A program made the position numbers and the translations under genes. 64,000 nucleotides of DNA. Source: DATEOR01 sp963766725. Its GTDB lineage: Bacteria; Actinomycetota; Thermoleophilia; Gaiellales; Gaiellaceae. Under the pieces are notes generated by a model that worked only from the letters and a program-made list of their open reading frames with translations, had not been told where the DNA came from and made no database searches. Shown here in pieces: positions 17,234 to 25,184 of this stretch; position 1 is the first letter of the stretch; the number at the start of each line of letters is the position of its first letter. Location of the stretch: assembly GCA_963766725.1 (NCBI GenBank), contig CAVYBK010000020.1, positions 80,803-144,802 of the forward strand, written 5' to 3'.

Positions 17234-17261
17234 GACCCCGGAGCGGAGCGGCGCCGGGGTC
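17234..17261. terminator. Hairpin between convergent genes
   Basis: GACCCCGG (17234-17241) pairs with CCGGGGTC (17254-17261), an 8-bp GC stem with a 12-base loop, sitting exactly between the BON gene and the convergent secreted-protein gene. There is no T-run, so its use as a terminator is inferred from position. Confidence 0.45.
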
Positions 17262-18360
17262 AGAGGAACAGGGCCTGGATCAGCAGGGCTGCGCCGACAA
17301 CCGCGATGAGCCCGATCGTCGTGGCGAGCGCCGATATCTCCGCTCCCCGGATCTCGACGATTCCCCGTACACCCGTCGGGAGCACGTGCCGCGGCGCACG
17401 GGCGCCGAGCCAAAGAGCGCCGGCGATCGCCGCCAAGAGGACGAGCAGCCAGTAGGCCGGACCCGGCGGGGAAGGCAAGGGGAAGAACGGCCCTGACGGG
17501 GCCCCGCTCCCACGCTCGGCTTCATCCCCCCCGCTTCCAGCGCGCTCAGAGCTGAGAGGAGGACCCGTGTTGGCGCCTGCGACCTGTGCACGTCCGTAGC
17601 TCGAGGCCGCGGGGAGGCTCGCAGTTCCGTCTCGCAGCGAGATCCTGTCCGGGAGGCGCGAGGCCTGGAACGCTTTGAGGAGAGGTGTCAATCGCCTGAC
17701 TGCAGCGCGCTCCTTGGGGGTGAGGCCGCCTTTCTCGAGCCTGCGGATCTCTGCCCGAATGAGGCGTAGGGTCGTTGCCCGCAGCTCCGGCGAGGCGTTG
17801 GCGAGCAACGCGCGAAGCTGCGCGATGCTCGCCTGCACGCGGAATCCGGACTCGATTCGCTCGAGCAGCGTCTCGTAACGTGCTGGAAGCCGGTCGAATC
17901 TCGTGCGAGGCGACCCTCGATTCGAAGCCGAGGCGGATTGCCTCGACGACGGCGACGTCGTTTCTCCCGATCCTCCGCTCGACCCGGACGTGTTGCTCCC
18001 GGACGACGAAGTGGAGTCCGCCCCGGACGACGTGGAGCCGGACAGAACGTTGGTGACCGATCCGGTCGTGGCCGAACCGGAGCTGACGCTCCCGGTCGCA
18101 TCGCTGACGCTCCCGGTCGCATCGTTCACGCTCCCGGTCACTGCGTCGGTCGTGTCGTCCACCGCTTCGGTCACGTCGTCGGTCGCGTCGTCCACGCTGC
18201 CGATGGCGTCGGTGATATCCCCGGTCTGGGTTGTCACGGTGGACTCGGTGGAGTTCAGCGTGTCGGCGGGATCGAGCTGGATCCCGGCTCCAGCGCTGCC
18301 GGACAGCCCGCCGAAGACAAGCGAGACAAAGAGCAGGATACGAATCGCCGCAGACGCCAT
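17260..18360 (-). CDS. Secreted repeat protein with C-terminal membrane segments
   Basis: 366 residues, unknown function. Signal peptide at the N-terminus (ILLFVSLVFGGLSGSAGA), then a Ser/Thr/Asp-rich region (about 40-150) built of 7-residue units of the DATGSVS type, then a charged helical domain (about 165-260), a low-complexity linker and two hydrophobic segments (about 290-315 and 340-366). The ATG at 18360 gives the signal peptide and has CTCAGG close upstream; longer upstream readings add only unlikely sequence. Convergent with the BON gene, with its stop inside a hairpin. Looks like a surface or sporulation-type structural protein, but this is a guess. Confidence 0.7.
   Translation of the reverse strand: MASAAIRILLFVSLVFGGLSGSAGAGIQLDPADTLNSTESTVTTQTGDITDAIGSVDDATDDVTEAVDDTTDAVTGSVNDATGSVSDATGSVSSGSATTGSVTNVLSGSTSSGADSTSSSGSNTSGSSGGSGETTSPSSRQSASASNRGSPRTRFDRLPARYETLLERIESGFRVQASIAQLRALLANASPELRATTLRLIRAEIRRLEKGGLTPKERAAVRRLTPLLKAFQASRLPDRISLRDGTASLPAASSYGRAQVAGANTGPPLSSERAGSGGDEAERGSGAPSGPFFPLPSPPGPAYWLLVLLAAIAGALWLGARAPRHVLPTGVRGIVEIRGAEISALATTIGLIAVVGAALLIQALFL
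18083..18145. repeat. Three tandem 21-base units inside the secreted protein gene
   Basis: Two identical 21-base units (18083-18103 and 18104-18124) and a diverged third (18125-18145) encode the heptad DATGSVS on the minus strand. Flanking heptads are degenerate at DNA level but keep the Asp/Val/Thr pattern. Confidence 0.8.
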
Positions 18361-18418
18361 CCTGAGATGGGGGTACCCCCGATCTGTGCGGACTAAACCG
18401 GCCCGAGAGCTGTGAAAC

Positions 18419-21400
18419 CTACGAAACCGCAGCCTCTCCGAGCAGCGACTTGACCTCGGCGAAGAAGTCGGGCTCGGGTCGCACTCGGTAGTCCGGACCG
18501 AATGCAAGGGTCACCGGGCCCGCCGACGTCTCGATCGCGGCAAGCACCTTCGCGTCGCCTGGGTATTCGCGCAGGAGCTCGGCGAGGTCGCGGACGAGTC
18601 CGGCGGGCGCCTTTCGCGCGTCGACCTTGAGACAGATCTCGGAACGGTCGGGTGTCGCCTCGAAGGGAACGACCTCGATGGCGATCAGCTTCGTCTCGCC
18701 CTCCTTGTGGTCGACCCGCCCCTTGAGGACGAGGACGCGGTCGGCCTCGAGGAAGTCGCGTGACGCCGCGTAGACCGAGTTGAAGACAACGGTCTCGACC
18801 GAGCCGGAGAGGTCGTCGAGGCGCATGAAGACCATCGGGTCGCCCTTCTTCGTCGTCAGGCTCTTGAGCGCGCCGACGATGCCGCCGACCGTGACGACCT
18901 CGCCGTCGCGGCGGCGCTCGAGCTCCGCAATCGGACAGTCGGTCTTCTTGCGAAGCGACGCCTTGACGCTGTCGAGCGGGTGCTCGGACACGTAGAGGCC
19001 GAGCGACTCCTTCTCGAAGCCGAGTTTTTCCGCCTTCTCCCACTCGAGACCCGAAAGCGGAGCGTGATGGTTTTTCACGCCCTCGATCTCGCTTGCGAGA
19101 TCGAGGGAATCAAAGATCGAGCTCTGCCCCGCAAGCCGGTCGGCCTGCTGCTGTCCGCCCCAGGAGAGCGCGGGCTCGAGCGCCTCCCACATGCCGCGTC
19201 GCGTCGCGCCGGTCGAGTCGAGCGCGCCGCACTTCACCAGCGACTCGAGCGCCCGCTTGTTCACGAGCTGCGGGTCGACGCGCTCGCAGAAGTCCCAGAT
19301 GGACGTGAAGTGCCCGCCCTCCTCCCGTGCGGCGATGATCGAGCGCACGGCGCCCTCGCCCACGTTCTTCACGGCGTTCAGGCCGAAGCGGATCTTCTCC
19401 TCGACGACTGCGAAGTCGTGCGCGGAGGAGTTCACGTCGGGCGGCAGCACCTCGAGCCCGAGCTCGTCGCAGGCGGCGACGTAGAAGGGCACCTTGTCCT
19501 TCGTGTTCATGACCGAGGAGATCAGCGCGGCCATGTACTCGGCCGGCCAGTTCGCGCGCAGATACGCCGTGCGGTACGCGATCAGGCCATAGCAGGCGGC
19601 GTGCGACTTGTTGAAGGAGTAGTCCTGCGCCTGCTCCATGTCCTTCCAGAGCTGGTTCGCCACCGCAAGCGTGACGTTGTTCGCGGCACAGCCCTCGAGG
19701 AACTTGTCCTTCAAGGACGCCATGAGCGAATGGATCTTCTTGCCGATCGCCTTGCGGAGGTCGTCCGCCTCGGCCGGCGAGAAGCCCGCCAGCTGCTTGG
19801 CGATCTCCATGTACTGCTCCTGATAGATGCAGATGCCGTACGTCGGCCCGGTGATCGGCTCGAGCCGCGGGTCGAGGAAGGTGACGGTCTCGCCGCCCGC
19901 CTTCCTGCGCCCGTAGACCGGGATGTAGCCCATCGGGCCCGGGCGGTAGAGGGCGACGAGCGCGATGAGGTCCTCGAACTCCGTCGGCTTCACCTGCCGG
20001 AGCGCCTCGCGCATGCCCGAGGACTCGAACTGGAAGACGCCGGTCGACTCGCCGCGCTGCAGCATCGCGTAGGTCTTCGCGTCGTCGAGCGGGATCTTCG
20101 TGATGTCGGTCCCGCCGATGAGCTCGACCGCCTTGTCGATCACGTCCAGGTTGCGCAGGCCGAGGAAGTCCATCTTCAGCAGGCCGAGCGACTCGACATC
20201 CTCCATCGCGAACTGGGTGACGACCTCCTGGTCGGCGCCCTTCTGCTGGAGCGGCACGTAGTCGGTGAGCGGGCGGTCGCCGATGACGACGCCGGCCGCG
20301 TGGATGGAGTCCTGGCGGACGAGGCCCTCGAGCGGCCGCGCGAGGTCGACGACCTTTCGCGCGGTTTCGTCCTCGTCGTAGAACTTCTTCAGCTCGGCCC
20401 CCGGCTTCATGCACTCCTCGAGGTAGACCTTCGGGCCCTCGGGGATGAGCTTCGCGATCTTGTCGACGGTGCCGTACGGGATGTCGAGCACGCGTCCCGC
20501 GTCGCGAACCGCCGCGCGCGCCATCATCGTCCCGAAGGTGATGATCTGGGCGACGCGGTCTCGCCCGTACTTCTCGGCCACGTAGTTGATGACCTGGTCG
20601 CGCCCGTGCACCGAGAAGTCGATGTCGATGTCGGGCATCGACTTGCGCCCCGGGTTGAGGAAGCGCTCGAAGAGGAGGTCGTACTTGATCGGGTCGATGT
20701 CGGTGATCTCGAGGCAGTAGGCGACGAGGGAGCCGGCCGCCGAGCCGCGGCCCGGGCCGACGCCGATCCCGTTCCGCTTCGCGAAGGAGATGAAGTCCCA
20801 GACGATCAGGAAGTAGTCCGCGAAGCCCATCTCGCGGATCGTCTTCAGCTCGAACTTCAGGCGTTCGGAGAGTTCCGGTGTCACCGATCCGTATCGCTTT
20901 TGCAGGCCTTTTTCGCAAAGCTCGACGAGGTAGTCGAAGGCGTCCCGATCGTTCGGGACCGGGTACGTGGGGAGCAGGATCCGGCCCAGCTCCATCGAGA
21001 CGTTGCAGCGCTCGGCGATCTCGAGCGTGCGCGCGACGGCCTCGGGGTAGTCGGCGAAGTCCTGCGCCATCTCGGCCGGGGTCTTGAAGTAGAACTGGTC
21101 GGTGTCGAAGCGCCAGTGATTCGGGTTGGCAAGCGAGTCGCCGGACTGGATGCAGAGGAGCGCCTCGTGCGCCCGCGCGTCCTCGTGGCGAAGGTAGTGC
21201 ACGTCGCCCGTGGCGACCAGCGGCAGGCCCGTGGTCTCCGCGAGCTTCGACAGGTCGGCGTTGATCCGCTTCTGGACCTCGAGCCCGGCGTCCTGGATCT
21301 CGAGATAGGTCGAATCCGGCCCGAAGATGTCACGAAGATTCGCGATCTCCTTCTCGGCCTCGGCGGGGTTCCCGTTCTCGAGCGCCTTGCAGACCCGGCC

Positions 21401-21811
21401 GGACAGGCAGCCCGAGAGCGCGAGGAGTCCCTTGGAGTGGCTCTGCAGGAGCTCCCAGTCGACCCGCGGCTTGTAGTAGTAGCCCTCGAGGTAGCCGGCC
21501 GAGGCGAGCTTGATCAGGTTCGCGTAGCCCTCGTTCGACTCGGCCAAAAGGGTCAGGTGCGCGTAGCCCTTCTGCTGCGCCTTGCGGTCGTCGGCGACGT
21601 AGACCTCGCAGCCGACGATCGGCTTCACGCCTGCCTTCCCGGCCTCCTTGTAGAGCTCGACCGCGCCGGCGAGCGACCCATGGTCGGTGAGGGCGACGGC
21701 CGGCATCTCGAGCTCCGCGGCCCGCGCTGCGAGGTCCGGGATGCGGCACGCGCCGTCGAGGATCGAGTACTCGGAGTGGACGTGGAGATGGACGAACGGC
21801 GCCTCAGGCAC
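18419..21811 (-). CDS. dnaE: DNA polymerase III subunit alpha
   Basis: Main replicative polymerase (DnaE1 type), 1130 residues. Order of domains: N-terminal PHP domain beginning HLHVHSEYSILDGACRI (1-270), palm with the catalytic DIDIDF near 393-398, thumb and fingers, helix-hairpin-helix region, and a C-terminal OB-fold with VTVGGIVGALKSLTTKKGDP. GTG start at 21811; TAAGAT nine bases upstream may be its -10. An equally long reading frame on the opposite strand is a codon-bias mirror, not a gene. Confidence 0.97.
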   Translation of the reverse strand: MPEAPFVHLHVHSEYSILDGACRIPDLAARAAELEMPAVALTDHGSLAGAVELYKEAGKAGVKPIVGCEVYVADDRKAQQKGYAHLTLLAESNEGYANLIKLASAGYLEGYYYKPRVDWELLQSHSKGLLALSGCLSGRVCKALENGNPAEAEKEIANLRDIFGPDSTYLEIQDAGLEVQKRINADLSKLAETTGLPLVATGDVHYLRHEDARAHEALLCIQSGDSLANPNHWRFDTDQFYFKTPAEMAQDFADYPEAVARTLEIAERCNVSMELGRILLPTYPVPNDRDAFDYLVELCEKGLQKRYGSVTPELSERLKFELKTIREMGFADYFLIVWDFISFAKRNGIGVGPGRGSAAGSLVAYCLEITDIDPIKYDLLFERFLNPGRKSMPDIDIDFSVHGRDQVINYVAEKYGRDRVAQIITFGTMMARAAVRDAGRVLDIPYGTVDKIAKLIPEGPKVYLEECMKPGAELKKFYDEDETARKVVDLARPLEGLVRQDSIHAAGVVIGDRPLTDYVPLQQKGADQEVVTQFAMEDVESLGLLKMDFLGLRNLDVIDKAVELIGGTDITKIPLDDAKTYAMLQRGESTGVFQFESSGMREALRQVKPTEFEDLIALVALYRPGPMGYIPVYGRRKAGGETVTFLDPRLEPITGPTYGICIYQEQYMEIAKQLAGFSPAEADDLRKAIGKKIHSLMASLKDKFLEGCAANNVTLAVANQLWKDMEQAQDYSFNKSHAACYGLIAYRTAYLRANWPAEYMAALISSVMNTKDKVPFYVAACDELGLEVLPPDVNSSAHDFAVVEEKIRFGLNAVKNVGEGAVRSIIAAREEGGHFTSIWDFCERVDPQLVNKRALESLVKCGALDSTGATRRGMWEALEPALSWGGQQQADRLAGQSSIFDSLDLASEIEGVKNHHAPLSGLEWEKAEKLGFEKESLGLYVSEHPLDSVKASLRKKTDCPIAELERRRDGEVVTVGGIVGALKSLTTKKGDPMVFMRLDDLSGSVETVVFNSVYAASRDFLEADRVLVLKGRVDHKEGETKLIAIEVVPFEATPDRSEICLKVDARKAPAGLVRDLAELLREYPGDAKVLAAIETSAGPVTLAFGPDYRVRPEPDFFAEVKSLLGEAAVS

Positions 21812-21823
21812 GGGCAGCCCATC

Positions 21824-22461
21824 TTAGACCGCGGTCCTGACGCGACTCCCCTCGGCCTTCCGAATCAGGAGCACGCCGAGATACGCGGCCCAGAGGAACC
21901 AGACGAACGTGGTCGCGCGGATCGCAGCACCGTCTCCGAAAACCGAGAAGAGGACTCCGGCGGCTATGCCCGCAGGAATCTCGAGCAGCGAAGGGAGCCA
22001 CGCCTCGCGCCAATCGCGGCTTCGCCGGAACGCGAACGCGAGCACGAGCGGGGCCAGGAAAAAGGCTGCCACCGTGAAGCGCGACTCCATCTTGTGCGCG
22101 TCGGCATGCCAGGATTCGTTCACGCATCCGCGGTCGATCCCCTGGCAGTCGAGACGCAAGAGCCCGTCGGAAAAGACGCCCAGCCCGACGAGGAAGAGCG
22201 CACCCGCTCCGATCCTCCCGAGCAGGTCGGGGCTGAGTGCCCGCCAGACTCCGAGCGCGAGAGCCATGACCAGCAGGCCGGTGAGGTTCGCCCCGATCTG
22301 GTTGTAGACCCAGCGCTCGAAGCGGTCAGGGCGCCGAGGTCGGAGACGTCGTCGTCAGCTGCGCTGTAGGCGCCCGGCTGCGCCAGGCCGCCCACCACCC
22401 AGCCGAGGGTCGACGTGACGAGAGCCAGAAAACCGCAGACCCCAGCGGCGCGGAGAGGCAC
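21824..22461 (-). CDS. DUF998-family membrane protein, split by a frameshift
   Basis: The locus encodes a DUF998-like protein of about six membrane segments in two frames. From the GTG at 22461 the first frame gives the N-terminal segment ending VSDLGALTA; the fold then continues one frame over as ERWVYNQIGANLTGLLVMALALGVWRAL to a stop at 21824. The break lies at about 22318-22328 and is repaired by adding one base. Nothing else in the gene looks decayed. Function of the family is not established. Either one lost base in the assembly or a recent pseudogene. Confidence 0.7.
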
Positions 22462-22493
22462 TCCGCGACCCTTTCACAGCCTGCGGCGAGCGG

Positions 22494-22754
22494 CTAGAGC
22501 AGCCGCTCGATCCCAAGGACGTGCACGAAGTCGACCTCGAGAGTGCGGATCGCTTCGGCGACCGCGCCCGCGAAGTCCTCCGCCTCGAGCTCGCACTCGA
22601 CCTCTCCCTGGCCGGGGAGCGTTCGAAATGCAGGGTCCTCGAGGATGTGCGGAGGAATGCGGTCGAGGTAGCAGACAAAGCGATACGTCTCGACAGCACT
22701 GTTCGAGCCCGTCTGGGGCTTGCGCCGCAGGAGGCTTTCCGTAAGCGCTCCCAC
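22494..22754 (-). CDS. Small protein, unknown function
   Basis: 86 residues if started at the GTG at 22754. The segment YRFVCYLDRIPPHILEDPAF followed by an acidic alternating stretch (GEVECELEAEDFAG) looks like a real alpha/beta protein, while the sequence upstream of the GTG is low-complexity and antisense to infA. Divergent from infA, 63 bases apart. No homologous family recognised. Confidence 0.5.
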   Translation of the reverse strand: MGALTESLLRRKPQTGSNSAVETYRFVCYLDRIPPHILEDPAFRTLPGQGEVECELEAEDFAGAVAEAIRTLEVDFVHVLGIERLL

Positions 22755-22802
22755 GCTCGAATCGTGCGATTCGAAACGGGCAGAAGCGTCCCCCGAACGC
22801 GG

Positions 22803-22808
22803 TATTCT
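22803..22808 (+). promoter_or_regulatory. -10 element for infA
   Basis: TATTCT, nine bases before the infA GTG. The transcription start should fall at or just before the start codon, giving a leaderless or nearly leaderless message. No clear -35. Confidence 0.4.
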
Positions 22809-22817
22809 TTTGCCGCC

Positions 22818-23039
22818 GTGGCGGCGAAGGAAGAAAAGATCGAGATGGAGGGCGAGGTCGTCGAGGCCTTCCCGAATGGGATGTTCAAGATCCAGCTCGA
22901 CGCGGGGCACGAAGTACTCGGATACACCGCGGGCAAGATGCGCCGCTTCCGCATCAAGATCTTCCCGGGCGACCGCGTGAAGGTCGAGGTTTCCCCCTAC
23001 GACCTCACCCGCGGCCGCATCGTCTACCGGTACAGATAG
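22818..23039 (+). CDS. infA: Translation initiation factor IF-1
   Basis: Binds the 30S A site during initiation. 73 residues of typical IF-1 sequence: EKIEMEGEVVEAFPNGMFKI, then GKMRRFRIKIFPGDRVKVEV and the ending YDLTRGRIVYRY. GTG start at 22818 with no Shine-Dalgarno and a -10-like hexamer close by. It stands alone here rather than in the usual ribosomal-protein cluster with rpmJ. Confidence 0.96.
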   Translation: MAAKEEKIEMEGEVVEAFPNGMFKIQLDAGHEVLGYTAGKMRRFRIKIFPGDRVKVEVSPYDLTRGRIVYRYR

Positions 23040-23054
23040 GTCTAGCCATCGTCG

Positions 23055-23558
23055 TCAGGTGGTGGGCGAAGAAGCCCCACCGCCCAGATGGCTAGAGGCC
23101 GCCTGGATGGCCGCTTCCTGCAGCCAGGTGAGGAAGGCGTAGACGGCGAGCTCGTAGGCGTGCGGCGCGTTCGGGTCGAACCCGTCCGCGAACTCGTCCT
23201 CGCTGACGTCGAGCCGCGTGCCGAGGACGAGCCGCAGGTCGTTGAGCGCGGCGAGCCAACGGTCGAGCTCACCGGCGTCGAGGCGGTCGCGGCCGGCGGT
23301 CTCCGCCAGGGCGCGGAGGTTCTCGAGGCGAAGCGATTCCAGCTCGGAGCCCATGAGAGAGCGGTACTCGCGCTCGACCTGCTCGTCCTCGTACGCTCGC
23401 GGACGGAGGCGCCGGAGCGACGGATCCTCGGGCTCCGCCGCAAGCAACTCCTCGAGCTCGGCGGTGAGTCTGCGCAGAAGGTCGCGCTCGTCCGGGCCGA
23501 GGTGGACGCGAAAGTCACCGTCCACGGTGCGCTCGATCGGTGCGGGCGGCTCGGTCAA
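23055..23558 (-). CDS. DUF2017-family protein
   Basis: 167 residues, acidic and largely helical, matching the DUF2017 pattern of proteins encoded next to clpS in actinobacteria (VERTVDGDFRVHLGPDERDLL-like start and YELAVYAFLTWLQEAAI near the end). Molecular function unknown; a link to the ClpS/Clp protease system is inferred from gene pairing. The ATG at 23558 overlaps the clpS stop by 4 bases. Confidence 0.85.
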   Translation of the reverse strand: MTEPPAPIERTVDGDFRVHLGPDERDLLRRLTAELEELLAAEPEDPSLRRLRPRAYEDEQVEREYRSLMGSELESLRLENLRALAETAGRDRLDAGELDRWLAALNDLRLVLGTRLDVSEDEFADGFDPNAPHAYELAVYAFLTWLQEAAIQAASSHLGGGASSPTT

Positions 23559-23857
23559 TCCTGGCGGAGCGTCGCCCAGAGCCCGTGCGCGTGGAGGCGG
23601 GCGACGTCGTGCTCGGCCTTCTCACGCGTGCCGCTCGAGACAACGGCCTTGCCCTCGTGGTGGACCTGCAGCATGAGCTCCGTCGCCTTGGCAAGGCTGT
23701 AGCCGAAGAGCTTCTGGAGGACGAGCGTCACGTAGGACATGAGGTTGATCGGGTCGTTCCAGACGACCACGATCCACGGGCGGTCGTGCTCCTCGTGCTC
23801 GCTGTCTGCCGGCCGCTCGACCTCGACGACGCCCGGCGCCGATGTAGCAGAGCTCAC
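23555..23857 (-). CDS. clpS: ATP-dependent Clp protease adaptor ClpS
   Basis: Delivers N-degron substrates to the Clp ATPase. 100 residues with the ClpS core: WIVVVWNDPINLMSYVTLVLQKLFGY and the VHHEGKAVV segment that lines the N-degron pocket. GTG start at 23857, exactly six bases after CACAAT, so probably leaderless. Forms an operon with the DUF2017 gene. Confidence 0.93.
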   Translation of the reverse strand: MSSATSAPGVVEVERPADSEHEEHDRPWIVVVWNDPINLMSYVTLVLQKLFGYSLAKATELMLQVHHEGKAVVSSGTREKAEHDVARLHAHGLWATLRQD

Positions 23858-23863
23858 GCCCCC

Positions 23864-23869
23864 ATTGTG
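23864..23869 (-). promoter_or_regulatory. -10-like element for clpS
   Basis: CACAAT on the minus strand (23869-23864), six bases before the GTG start. A weak hexamer on its own, but the spacing matches other leaderless starts in the window. Confidence 0.3.
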
Positions 23870-23882
23870 ACGCAGCCGGCGC

Positions 23883-24026
23883 TTAGCCCTTGGCGGGCGA
23901 GGGCTGTGTCGCCTCGATGAGGCCGAGGAGCCGCTCCAGCGCGTCCGCGTCGAGCTCGCCGCGGTTCAGCGAGAGCGCCGCGATCAGGGCGGAGAAGCGG
24001 CGGTCGGGCTCGTCCTTCGTCGTCAT
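23883..24026 (-). CDS. Possible 47-residue protein
   Basis: ATG at 24026 to TAA at 23885-23883. The product starts MTTKDEPDRRFSALIAALSL and continues as an amphipathic helix with ALERLLGLIEA; acidic and with normal codon use. It sits just upstream of clpS on the same strand. No ribosome-binding site is obvious. May be a small regulator or simply a chance frame. Confidence 0.35.
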   Translation of the reverse strand: MTTKDEPDRRFSALIAALSLNRGELDADALERLLGLIEATQPSPAKG

Positions 24027-24142
24027 GACGCTGGGTTCGCCCCGACCGCCGCCGTTCCTGTGTCTCTTCAGGTGATCGTGCCACTTCGCCGGTGAGCGAA
24101 GAGCGCTTCGGCGGAGATGGCCGCGATTGCCTGGAGAGACAC

Positions 24143-25035
24143 CTAGTTGGAAATCCCGGGCGTGGGATCCCCGATGGTGAAGTCCGCCGAGTTCACGTTC
24201 GTGTCATGTCCGTTCGGATGGCGCGCGTCGCTCTTCCCGGGAACGGGCGCGATCGGAGGCGCAGCCGCCGCGGTTCCTTCGACGAACGCGTTCGTCGCGT
24301 CGCCCCAGCCCACGGAGTCGACGATGGTTCCGTCGGCGTCCTTGATCGCGACTCCGCCCGCAGCCGAGGCGAGGCCCGCCGAGAAGGACTTGTCGGCCGG
24401 GTGGGCGCCCGAGTAGCCCGAGCCTCCGAAGAGGAAGAACGCTCCCGGAGCCAGCATCGTGCCGTCGGCAAGCGTGCCGAGCGAGACGTCGCTCGTCCCC
24501 GCTCCCGATCGGTAGACGAGCTTCCAGCCGGAGAGGTCGGCCGCCGCCGTCCCGGTGTTGGCGATCTCGACGAACTCGTCGCCGAGCGCGCCTTCGATCC
24601 CCACCGAGAACTCGTTGATCCGGATGACCGCGTCGCCACCCGCGCCCGCGACGCAGTGGATCTGCGCGAGCCCGGAGCCGTCGTAGGCGATCGAGATCGC
24701 TCCCGCCTGTCCGCCGATGGTGCAGCCGAGCCCCGCAAGGGAGTCGAACGAGGCGAGCCCGGGGCCCGCCGGACCCTGCGGCCCCTGAGCGCCGGTCGCT
24801 CCCTTGGGCCCGGCGGGGCCCGCCGGGCCGGTCGGCCCCGCGCTCCACGCTGGTTCCAGGCGAGCGCCCGCTCCCCGTGGCGGCAGGCCGAGGCTTTTGC
24901 GACGACGCGGAGGGCGCCGCCGTCCACCTTGCGGCAGGCGTGGATGACGCCGTTCCCGTCAGGGATGGCGGCGAGTGCCGCACCCGCGACCGCCACCGCG
25001 GCGATCGCGAGCGCGACGAGAATCTTCGAGCGCAT
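24143..25035 (-). CDS. Secreted collagen-like / lamin-tail domain protein, split by a frameshift
   Basis: From the ATG at 25035 (Shine-Dalgarno GGAGAAG) the first frame gives a signal peptide (ILVALAIAAVAVAGAALA) and a conserved DGNGVIHACRK...ACRHGERALAWNQ module. The protein then continues in another frame as short collagen-type Gly-Pro repeats (GPTGPAGPAGPKG), a linker, and a lamin-tail domain with DEFVEIANTGTAAADLSGWKL, ending near the TAG at 24143. The break is at about 24836-24842, where a run of four G/C would restore the frame if it had five. Probably an extracellular adhesive or structural protein. Confidence 0.7.
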
Positions 25036-25184
25036 GCTTCTCCTTCCATCGAATGGCATGCGCCGGTGATAGCTTCGCGACTCGCGCGTGAGTGTGACCG
25101 TGCAGGAACCGGCACAGATCCGCGCACGAGGGGATTCAATTCTCGCGCGCAATTGCCGATAAACCCACGCTGGCCTCCCTACCC

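Noticed and set aside
18083..18145. Regular 21-base repeats as a CRISPR-like array
   Set aside because: The units are directly adjacent with no spacers and encode a protein heptad in frame.
18980..22369. A 1,129-codon open frame antisense to dnaE
   Set aside because: Composition-driven mirror of the high-GC third codon position; its translation is low-complexity Arg/Val/Asp-rich and matches no family, while the minus strand is clearly DNA polymerase.
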